This document shows positions 29,166 through 40,012 of a stretch of DNA of 64,000 nucleotides, piece after piece (the first letter of the stretch is position 1; every line of letters begins with the position of its first letter). The position numbers were made by a program, and so were the translations under genes. Source of the DNA: Trichoplax adhaerens (Eukaryota > Placozoa > Uniplacotomia > Trichoplacea > Trichoplacidae); the NCBI RefSeq assembly GCF_000150275.1, contig NW_002060954.1:767118-831117 (forward strand). Reading direction: 5' to 3'. The notes under the pieces are model-generated. The model was not told the origin of the DNA. It did no database searches and saw only the letters and a list, made by a program, of their open reading frames with translations.

Positions 29166-31007
29166 CAATAATATATTGTTCACTAATCACGGAAACGCTA
29201 GAAATTTTAACTCCTTAAATTTATGTCAGAATATTATTGCTTATTTCTCTGTATTTACACCGGAGATAATATATGATTACTTAAATCTGATGAAATATAG
29301 CAGCATCCAGTATCGATAGACTGATGATACCCTTATATCTGCGTTGGAATTGAAAGACTTACTGTACCTTTAGCTTCAATAACTTTACTAATTATCGTCA
29401 GTTTCATAACCAAAACGATATTATAAGTACAGTATAAATATGAAATACGAAAGAATTATATTCGCTCCTGTCATTATCAGTAGTCTTGCCCTGGTGACAC
29501 GCTCATTAAGTGTAAACGTATTATCATCCGTACATCGAGCTACGAGAATATATCATGCTTATTTTTGCTATACTGGCTGTGTACAAGATTCTACTTTTAA
29601 TATACCGATGGTTCGGTATTGCTACCGTCTTTGTTCTTATAGAAATTTCATGTCTAGTACTACAGATGATAGATATAAATTCTTTCACGTTGAATGTTAT
29701 CCAAAATAATTTGATATGCTTTATACATACGAGTATATAACAGTTATTATAACTGCTTAAATTTTGCTAGTTCTATAGCTTATATAATCGAGGAGTTTTT
29801 ATGTGTTTGTTTTTAGGTGTAAAGCTCTGAACATCTCTATTTGCTGTATCGCCATGTTTTGAAGTAACTTTGCTAAAAATTTAAACTTATAGCCTATTTT
29901 TGCAAATCGATTCTTCTATAGTTTAACGGAAAAAACCTACCTCAGTATCACCTCGATTACACAAAGGATAAAAAAAACATCGAAATTTATGATAGGCTAA
30001 TACTGCGAACTATATTATAATATAATAGCATTTTATACTGCCGTAATAATTACGGTATACTATACTAATAATTACAATGTACTATCATAATATCTTACGG
30101 ACGTAAAATAATTTATTGTGTGTTTGTATGTACTATTAGAAATACGATGATAGTTAGATATGTCATCTTTATTAAATAAGAAATTTATATGTCATAAAAC
30201 CATTAATAGTAATTTTTAGTACGGTAAATCGTAAAACTAACTAGTACCTAAATACGAATTAATGGTGAGAATCGCAGTAGTGCAATATAAAGGATGCAAT
30301 ATATGAACATATGATATTATAGAACTGTAATAAAGTTGTAGATTTAATTGAAATCTTAATTTATGAATAAGGATCAGTCACAAATTTTTGTAGACAGTGG
30401 CTGTTATATGTTATAAATAATTGCCTTTCTCAGTTACGATTAATTATAATTATTATATCATGTAAATTACAAAAGGAGGTCTACTACAATATAGCAATCG
30501 CAATAATAGTTAAAATGATATGTACGTACAACGTTATTAATGGTGAGATCTTACTGTTTAGTATACACTTCTTACACATAAACGTATTGCATAATATAAT
30601 AGTCTTATTATACACAATGAACAAGACATCAAGTAATCGCTTTTACGCTGATACCTTACTTTAAGTGCATATTTAAAAAGCATTAAAAACGAACCTTGTA
30701 GTACGAATATCAAAATTATAAAACCGGACGTTACGATCTAATGTGGGTTATCGAATTAAAAAAATAATACAGGAATTGAACTATGGTGCAGCACAGTATG
30801 TGAACATAAAACCCGTTTATATTTATAATCGTGAATTTATGATACAATGTTTAGTATAAAATTGCATATTTACCATTTATCACTGTCAACCTTTACAACG
30901 GATTCTAAACATACTAATGTAGCGTTTTAAATTTGATTAAAACAGGAACTACAATACCGACTATTTCATAAGTATATTAATTACCGCACTCGAGCGTATC
31001 GAGTACA
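29166..31007. other. Convergent gap atlastin / TTC9-like
   Basis: About 1.8 kb between gene ends, very AT-rich. Two overlapping forward frames at 29440-29740 encode hydrophobic peptides, but no matching exons or family were found. No TACWG cluster. Nothing else is recognised. Confidence 0.45.
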
Positions 31008-32659
31008 TTATGTTTTGTTACCAAACATAGCTGCATACATCCGTCTTTCAACCTGTTCGCCCACTTTTTCCTTGTTCCCTAGCCTTGATAAAGCTTTCTG
31101 TATATTATGATCTAGAGATACGTATACATATTACACGAATCTTTTTACGACGTCTGGTAAGAAAGTATACGGTATTCTGTATGATACAAGTAAATGTACT
31201 TATTTTGCTCAATAGTAAGACTAGCTACGTGAAATTTATGCAACGGGAATCGTGTATGATCAATTTAAAAATTCAGCAAATTACCATGCGGTTGCAGCGC
31301 AGATGCTTTTCGTAAGTCTTTTCCGGCTTTGTCTATATTTCCTATTTCTAAATATGCCAGACCTCTCCTATATATCGCTTTACAATTATTCGATTCCAGC
31401 ATCAACGCCTAAAATATGGAATGAGCCTACTATAACCAACATTGACATACCATGTAAATTAAATTGTACACAGTAATCATTTAAGATCAAACATTTGCAA
31501 TAACCATTTTACTTATTAGTAATTCAATATTGTAATAGATTCTACTGTACTTATGAGATTTATAATCAGTTGGCATTCTCATCCAGATTAAGTTAATATT
31601 TGTAATTACTGCAAACCTCGTCGCAATGAGAAATAGCTCTCTCCCATTTATTTTGCTTAATTAGACAAACTATAAAAGGAAATAAAATAGGTAAAAATTT
31701 TCTATAATACTGATCGAAAATTCAAATCAATCTTCAGCACAGATAATGCTTTATATAGCAATATTATGTCGGGAGATCAAATATAATCATTGTACATGCT
31801 ATCTTAATTTATTAATTTATTCCCACTAATAGTGAGAGTTCCTACGTAGGAATGAATACTCTAGAATACCAGTGTTTTTAGCTGTCACTTATATAAGTAT
31901 GTAGTAGTTAAATAACTTTACAGTCACCATTTGAAAGATATACTGGCGATAAGTTTACACCAAAAAATTGCACCTTGCTGCAAAGTTATATACTGTACGC
32001 AATCCAAGATTTATTCAATAACATACTGTAGTATGGTAGATTCTACTGGTGCAGTAGTATTATTTCTGCAGTAACAGTATACAGTACAGTACAGTACAAG
32101 GAACATGTCGTTTTGAAGCTTAGTTCTAGATTAGTCTATTTACCTTGAATAATTCACTGTTCATAATGGACAAACATTGCTGACAATCCCTAAACAACAG
32201 TGATAATCTAGTACTGTAATTTATGCCTTGACTTTCCAGTGCTACTCCGTATCCTACTCTATGTACATTGATCAATTACTTAAATGCATGTGAAACTGAA
32301 TTTTACTACATTTCAATTTAACTGGCTGATCATATTCTCATATATTTTTACAGTCAACTGCATTATACAATGGCGAAATATACCATACATTAATATCATC
32401 AACCTGCTAAGTTGTTATGAAGACTTAATTTGATCGATTGAGCTTCCTCTTTGATCTGTTCTTCCTTGGAATTGGCTCTATGTTGCGCAGCGTTATCACC
32501 GACTAACATTCCTAGCTCTTTCATGGTAGACTTGGATAAGATGCCTTTAACACAGAGTAGAGCATGGTGGTAAGATCGAATTGCGCTAATGAAATCGCCG
32601 TTCTTAAAAGCATCATTGCCGGTATCCTTATGATCATTAGCAAGTTTGATTTTATCCAT
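31008..32659 (-). CDS. TTC9-like tetratricopeptide repeat protein
   Basis: Four minus-strand exons (32659-32404, 32256-32144, 31408-31285, 31093-31008) join in phase to 192 residues, within the usual TTC9-family size. The N-terminal TPR is visible in HKDTGNDAFKNGDFISAIRS followed by YHHALL, and then HNNLA. A second TPR reads NNCKAIYRRGLAYLEIGNID. The protein ends EQVERRMYAAMFGNKT, matching the Met-Phe-Gly type end of TTC9 proteins. TTC9 proteins are small TPR adaptors, thought to bind partners such as Hsp90 or actin regulators. The segment encoded by exon 2 (after HNNLA) is divergent. The last intron's acceptor was chosen to keep phase, so those boundaries are less certain. A 20-base TACAG run lies in intron 2 (about 32080-32099). 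The gene is divergent from CCSAP. Confidence 0.75.
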
Positions 32660-32699
32660 GATGGCCGTTGAAATATTTGCAGTTCTACTACTACAGTCA

Positions 32700-33085
32700 A
32701 TTAGAATACTGTAATACGAATCGATTCAATGACAGTATACTGTACAGTACAGTGACAACATAACAGTCTTAATCAATTAAAATTACTGTACTGTATGTAC
32801 CGTACGTTATTGGAGGGAAAGCGGGACTGGAAGTGGCTATTCAGCGTAACAAAGTGACTGTACTGTACAGTACTATACACTGTATACAGTACTGTAGGGT
32901 TAGGGTTAATTGTATCCAACTTTTGCCAGTACAGTACAGTACTACCTTGTACAATACTATACTGTACTGTAGATGGTAGAAGAAGATGTGGACTGATCAT
33001 TCTTGGACAGACAGACGCTTTTGGCCTCATGTCGTCAAAATAGTGTGCCAAACACCTCATTATGATAGTACTGTACACCACAGTA
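32700..33085. repeat. TACWG (GTACW) period-5 repeat cluster 4a
   Basis: Blocks at about 32735-32755, 32785-32800, 32855-32900, 32930-32975 and 33065-33085, in both orientations, beginning about 40-80 bases upstream of the TTC9-like start codon. Confidence 0.85.
32895..32908 (+). repeat. Telomere-like tract inside cluster 4a
   Basis: TAGGGTTAGGGTTA, just over two copies of the animal telomere hexamer, is embedded between TACWG blocks. A single TTAGGGTT-like word also occurs in cluster 2 at about 15154-15161. The tract is short and could be chance, but it sits inside the repeat. Confidence 0.6.
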
Positions 33086-33329
33086 CTTTAGTATGGAGAC
33101 GATCGATATTCAATTGACTGACTTTTTCGAAATTAAGTAATGTTATGTTGAATCTTATTATCTGTTACAATTTCTGCTTAGAAATAGTTCTATAAGATCG
33201 TAGATATTATTTAAATTAGTACTAGTGATTTAGAAAACAGACACGGAAGATCCATATACTAACTATAAGTAACCATTTTTCGATTTTGACCGCCTCATTT
33301 AGTAAGAAAAATCCGCCTGTCTAGTAGTC

Positions 33330-33475
33330 CATGGTACAGTACAGTACTGTACACAGAGAATCCACAAAGCAAGGTTAACGGTTATACAGTACTGTACTGT
33401 ACTGTACTGTACAGTACTATACATTGTACAACGGTACAGTACTAGCACTGTACACTGTACCGAGAATTCACAAGT
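33330..33475. repeat. TACWG (GTACW) period-5 repeat cluster 4b
   Basis: Dense block about 310-460 bases upstream of the CCSAP start codon, including a run of TACTG units at about 33386-33412. A similar flank (GAGAATYCACAA...GTTAACGGTTAT) follows two successive blocks, at about 33356-33384 and 33462-33485. This suggests local duplication of repeat plus flank. Confidence 0.85.
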
Positions 33476-33788
33476 TAACGGTTATGCTGTATTGTAAACT
33501 ACTATGCTGCTATTTAAAATTTTTGAAAATTAACTTGTCTATGATTCAATCAGTTCAGTGCTTACGAATACACATTCTTTCTTGTTAGATAGAGTAATCA
33601 CAAACTATCCCATTTCAAGTAAATACGAAAGCATAGAATTCAGTCAGGACATCAGCATACTGTAGACGAACCTACGGTAGACAGTATAGTCAATTGGTGA
33701 CACCGTGTAGACTACAGTACAGTACTTGATAATTCAATCATTAATTGTTGTTAGTAATTAATCTTACCCAATATCATAATTATTACCA

Positions 33789-34921
33789 ATGAGAAATTCG
33801 GAGTATCGCACTTCATTTAGTAAATTAAATCAAAAAATAGTTCATAATTCTTACTTTGATAATTTAGTATATAGACGTAGTAGACGAAATTATGAAAGTA
33901 ATCATGATCATTTAGTATTTTGTTGGGACGACGAAGATTACTGGAGTGAATGCAAGAGTACCAGTACTGCTAGTTGCGATGGTAACGACTCGGCGTCCAC
34001 ATCTTCTCGACATCAAGTAGCCGCAGTTAAAGATGAAAATATTATTAAGGATAACAAGGTACAACATAATGAATCTTCAAAATCGGTCAAATGTCAAGGG
34101 CTAAAAAATGAAAAGAATACCAATAAGACTAATCATGCGCAAGTTAAGAAGAAGAAGAAAGAGAATAATTTCAATCTTAGCCCCAACAAATCTCAATTGT
34201 CGAAAGAGCTTCCTACAAAAAGTGTGGCAACTCAAACTGTCAGTATTAAGGAAAGCATCCAGAAATGCTTACAAAAATCAACTTTTGCTAAAGAATCAAC
34301 AAAAAGTTGTGCTAAAAAGGAAAAGAAAAATTCGGCTGGATCCAAGGTAGCTAACATGAAATTCTTACAAAAGAGGCCACTTGTAGCTTATGGTATCGGC
34401 TGGAAAGATGACTTATGTGGCTCTCGTAGGACATTTAATATCCAAGCTGATAATGGGGTAAGTAAAACAAAGTTATCTCGTAGCCTACGCAATACGCACC
34501 TTATAATAAAGAGATTTACCAGTTAAGAGCTGCATTTACACTATATAATAACAATATTACAAGCACACACTAAATAAAGAACAGCTTTTATATCATTAGT
34601 ACGATAGATAACGCATTATTCAGAGATAAATATAAAAATTTAATTGCTGCGGTAATAAATAAAATATCATAAAATGTTACAACTTTCAATGATAGTATTA
34701 TCTACTGCAGATTCATTTCTCATTCTGAGAATGTAAAATCTTACAAACTATAGGTATATAAAAGTGCTCGCAATGCATACGAGCGTCGAAAATATTCAAA
34801 ACATCAAGCAAACTATCTTAGTGTAAACAAGGAAGAAAGTATTTCCAAGAATGACAAAAATCCTAATCTGTGGGATGCCTCGGCATGGAAAACTGAGTAC
34901 CAGCGATGTTTTTCGGCTTAG
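33789..34921 (+). CDS. CCSAP: Centriole, cilia and spindle-associated protein homologue
   Basis: Two exons (33789-34457, 34754-34921) join in phase to 278 residues, near the human length. The N-terminus has a SEYRTSFSK start and an acidic-aromatic patch FCWDDEDYW. The middle is low-complexity Lys/Ser/Asn-rich and probably disordered. The conserved C-terminal part reads RPLVAYGIGWKDDLCGSRRT, then VYKSARNAYERRKYSKHQ and the terminal NLWDASAWKTEYQRCFSA, which matches the family's signature end. Vertebrate CCSAP binds polyglutamylated microtubules of centrioles, cilia and spindle. With MAP10 it is one of two microtubule-associated genes here. It is the only gene followed by another on the same strand. 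Confidence 0.88.
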
Positions 34922-37900
34922 ATCACATAATTAATTATTGTTCATTTTCGAATTATAGTAATTTCAGTGATATCTTATACTGTTTGTATTATACGAGTAT
35001 CAATTAACTCGAGGTGTGAGGTATAAGTTTCTATACTTCAATCTTACCAGCAAGATGTTGCTACTGTAAATTATAGTACAATATGCACGCACATCGTTAT
35101 ATCACTAAGCTACGGTACCTTTTCGTATACTTTTTCCATATGCAGTATATAATTAAATAATCAAATTCAGTTCCTAGCCACGATTTAAAGCTTTCGCGAT
35201 AACATTACTAAAACGTAATAGTACTTGCTAAATTATATATATTATATATATATATTTATGCATATATACATACGCGACATGCGTGTATTTATACAACTAA
35301 TAAAGTAAATCTTCATTTATGAGATCAAATTGACAGGTTTTTGCGATCAACTAGTCAACTTAATTGTACAGGCATTGCCCAACTCTTAATGAACTTCTGG
35401 TAAAAGATTACTAACTTGTAATAAGTAAAAATAAACATTATTTTTCTCTCTATTCCTGGTATTGATTATAGGTTATTTTCAAATTTAAATGGTTCTAAAT
35501 ACATAATTAGCGATTAGCGGATAAATTAATTACCAATCCTAAATGCACCAAACCATCGATTTATAATTTCTGTTAGTGTATGATTACGACAGACATGCAA
35601 TGTATACGCCTCAAGACTATAACCGTTCTACGCAGATATTGCAGCTCTTTCACTAAAAAAGTTCATATACTAGAAGGGAAGAAGATAATAGCAAATAGAT
35701 TGTGTTTGAGTATCTTCGTACGTATAGCCCTATCAGTCATATAGTGGATTAAAAAATTTTCATAATAGCAATAAGCGGTTATTAATAGTTCAGCAAGCTC
35801 TCCCTAATTTTATGCGCACACACACAAGAAGAGATAATTACAGTTTATTTTACTGCTGCGATTTATACATAATTACATAAAGCTTTAAATGTATTAAAGT
35901 TCTCAAGTTGTACAATGTTAACTAGAATAAAGCCAGTATATATTGATAATTAAATTTTAGTTTAAGTGTCGTTTTACGGTCAATAATTAATCGTAGCTGG
36001 TATAGAATGCTGTGATAGTGTTATATACTGTATTAGAGTAGAAATATCTATGTTATGATAATTTTGTTAGCCTATCCTTATTTTGTTAACTTCTAATTTG
36101 GATATACTGTGCTTTAATATAGCAATGGCTTTTTATGACAGTGACATATATATATATATATATATATACTGAAATTAATAGTTATATTAGGGAATGCGAA
36201 TTATCTACTTACCTTTCGAATCATTGTAATTATAACTTACTTATGGTAGATTGTAAATTATCGTGGAAATGTCTCGTGATAGGACATATCGTAATCTGAC
36301 TATTCTGTATTAGTCATCAGATGTCTATGTTCGTAAATACTGTTGTCTGCATTAGGGAGTAGTAGGTAAAATTAATGTCTTATTCAGTGAATGATTCCAA
36401 AGTAAATCGTACTAACTATGACTCATGAACTATTGAGGAAGAGCATATAAATGCAGTATATCGTGTAATAAAGTTAATTCTTAAACTTAATGTTTAGCGT
36501 AAAATACGAGGCGTCTAAGTCTTTGTGTAGTCTGCTAGTAGAGCGAACGTGTTCCTGATAGTGCAGATATCGTTCCTTAATACGTGGTTCAAGGAATTGA
36601 CTTATTGATCGTATGTTACGTTATCTCGTTGCAAAACTGTTTTGTGATAAATGCCTATTCTAGTTTTGATTGCCGATATATGATAAGGTAGTTCGTAAAA
36701 TGAGATTAACGTTTTAATTTGGAAAATTAATTGATTAATTTAGTCATATTATTTCGCAAGGTATTAGATTCACGCTGGAAAGAAATAGTTTTTTACGAAG
36801 TCATACGTGCTGATGATATAATTGTAACATACAAATTAATTAAATTGCTTTGCTTTCATGGAAATTAATAATATGAGTTTTCAATCTAAGAACGCTTTAC
36901 TTAACGAACTAACAAGAATAAAACAAAAGGAATTGGTAAAATTTTTATTGCCTATATTCAAGCATCAAATATCGAACCATCAATTGTACATACATGAATA
37001 TTACATATGTATAATTAATTATCCAATGAAGCGAATGCCATATAAGTTGTTAAGATACGTGCACACGGATTAGGTAAACTAAACTTAATCATTTTATTTT
37101 ACGCTAAAAGGAAACGGTTGATTAAGCTCTAAAGCGATTGTTTTTAACTGTACTGCATAATTTACTGATGCTATAAGCATCCTCTGCTAATAAAGAAGAC
37201 ACAGATTAAATTACATTAACCTCACATACGAATAAATACTAGCATTGCTTCAATTAACTGTTATCCCTTTAATAAAATTAGTCTGCGTACAATTAAATCT
37301 GTAGTTAATCGACATCGCATTTGATACAGTATCAGCATCCTACTGTGTTGTTACATGAACACAATTGGAAAAAAATTACTTAAATTTTTACTAAAATGAT
37401 GCACATCTATTAGACATAAATAAAAGTATAGAAATTTCAACTGAATTTGACTGAGAAAATACAATATCGTTAATGAGAGTAACCTACTTTCTTTCAAAAT
37501 CTTGTTATTACCATTACATTGCTTCCATAAGCAGCGTAATGTGTTTCAAAGATATGCCAATACACTGTAAATACATGAACACCAATAGTAGTATTAATAT
37601 TTGAAATAGGTAACAGGTAAAATATTAAATCGTAACATATTCGACATATACTCAGCCGAAATAAGTTAATTATTAGTAAATTTATTTATATGCGCAGATA
37701 ATGAATAAATCGCGAAGGTTATGTGGAAAAGCAGTTAGTTTATGAGCATTCGCAGCAATAGTCAAATTGTCATTTTTCAACAAAATGCAAATCGTTACAA
37801 CAGAAAATACGATTTCAGTTATTAATTTAAATTATGCAATTCTATTCTAATACTACACTTGGATCCAATACCTATTATTATAGATGATAAAATAGGTCAC

Positions 37901-40012
37901 TAATATTCTACATTTCATTTAGAAAGTACTCTAGCTATGTATTAAATTTCATATTTCTGCATTAGTATATCATCACGTGTATAAATAAGTTGATTATTCT
38001 ATCTAATCATGTTTATTTATCATAAAACAAGCTTAGCTGGTTGCTGCATCACTGCATAGTCAACTCTAGTCCTTAGCTTATACCCGCAGAGGTAACTCTA
38101 TCCATGTAATAAGTTATATCCAATTACCGCATCATAACACGATGTTACGTTGCAGAAGTAAAGAATGGTAACAATTAATTACAGATCATACTTTCTAATT
38201 TATGTAATAGCCGCAAATACAAGTAAATCGATTTCAATTACGATATTGTTAGAGACTCATCTGTCTCCATATGCATCCAGCTGTGATAATTCCGTCGACG
38301 CCGTAATCGGACGGTTCTCTGCTAATGTTTTATTTTCTTAATCTAAATATTATATATCGATCCTGGCTGTGATTACAAGTAAGAATGATACATTTTCTTT
38401 CCCATGCTCGAGACAAATAGAACTTGTATATAAACTAACAACTTTAACCTTTAATGCAATAAGTTATAGATCTATTTAACTTATTTTACGTCAGAATGAT
38501 GTCATTTTAGTTCTCTTGTAATAATAATTCTATGATTGTAATTGGTAATATTGACTTCAAATCCTAATTAATGGTATCAATTTTTGAGTATGTACTTTTG
38601 TATTTTTTATTATTTTATTGATCATGATATAGCATATTTACTTGAGATCAATAATAGTCAAAAGACAAGATATCTTGAGTCATACACTATACGTATACGA
38701 TTTTATAATCATTAGTACTATTTCATAATTAAATTTAGATATACTGTATTTCGAGGTAAAAAATTTGAAGTCATAGAGCTACATTTAAAAATAAATGTTT
38801 AATGTTTTATTAGTAGAATTAACCAAAAATATCTCCCTAGAAATAAAATTATTTACCAGAAAGACGATAGAATGGTATTTTCGGAAATAGTCAAGATATT
38901 GTCAGATATAATAAGGAAATTCCCATATGCTTTTATCGCGCAGGGGGTCCCTAACTGATCTGATTAGTAAGATCTGAAGTTGTCTCTAAATTAAACGAAA
39001 TGCAGATATGAAAGATAGCTATTTCGAGCAATTTTTAACTATAAAAGTTAACCGATTTAAATTTGATTGCTTTAGTAAAGGTAAAATGAAATTAAAAGAA
39101 GAGATAACTAACCAACATAACAGTTTTAACTCTGCTCATAATTTACATGTACGAAAATAGATGCAAGTATAATTTACAAAAAATGTCTGCTTATTTTGTC
39201 TGATTCTGTCCTTGTAATTTTTATAATACTACTTCAGCTTTTCACTATTACGGGATATAATTTGTGCGCATATTTTATTGATTACCACGCCCGTTCAGCA
39301 ACTACAACATAAAATCTGTTGTCTGATATTACAATGTAGTTTAGATGATGAGATTAATATTTTAATGTTTTCTTTATGCAAAACTAAATATTTTAATAAA
39401 TTAGATGGTTAAAACTCTGGTCACGAAATTATCAAGAAAGTACTGCAATTTATGTTTTGAGAAATAATCGGTAGTATATAAAAATTCAAGTAGCGTTGTT
39501 AAATTGATTTAAAATAAATAGACAAGTGAGCAAGGAGGGGGGCGATCATCGTGTCGCGTCGATGTTAATGCGGCTATGTTATTAATATTGACCGTCTGGA
39601 ATGTGACCGAAGATAAATATATCAACAAGCGACATTAAAGTAGACTGTCCCTAACGTAACTATTCTGTTTATACTACATTAATAGGGTAATAATATTATT
39701 AATTAACATTCAGTAAATTAGCCACGAATGGGATTTATCTCATCTCTATACCCGTTATTATTGTTAGGAGATGGCGCTACCTCCTACGGTATGTTATTAA
39801 TCACTACAGTATAAATCCAATCAGATAAGCTGAAAAGCCTTTTTATGCCAGTACCTATCCAGCCATAACTATCATACGCGTATATCGAAGTATAACTTAT
39901 AAAAATTACGTGATATTTGGTTCCAACAGTCACTTGATTACTTATTGTAACCAATAAGAAAAGATCATTTAATTAAAATACACTCAAGACTACTGAGTTG
40001 AAAAGGGAAAAA
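34922..40012. other. 5.1 kb head-to-tail intergenic desert
   Basis: This is the longest gene-free stretch and the only head-to-tail gap. It is very AT-rich. A TA tract lies at about 36145-36168. A short patch of higher GC at about 39530-39600 (GGGGGGCGATCATC onward) stands out from its surroundings. A 71-codon frame at 36858-37073 has no family match. There is no TACWG cluster, in contrast with the divergent gaps. No RNA gene or transposon was recognised. Confidence 0.5.
36145..36168. repeat. TA dinucleotide microsatellite
   Basis: About 12 uninterrupted TA units in the intergenic desert. Confidence 0.85.

Larger units (their letters stand above)
32660..33788. promoter_or_regulatory. Divergent intergenic region TTC9-like / CCSAP
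   Basis: About 1.1 kb between head-to-head genes. Two TACWG clusters occupy it, one near each gene start. A telomere-like tract lies at 32895-32908. Open frames through the clusters are repeat translations. Confidence 0.5.

Noticed and set aside
29440-29740. Two overlapping hydrophobic open frames after atlastin
   Set aside because: AT-rich DNA readily gives hydrophobic frames; no splice partner or family could be found.
32773-33081. Minus-strand open frame of 102 codons
   Set aside because: It runs through TACWG cluster 4a and is explained by the repeat.
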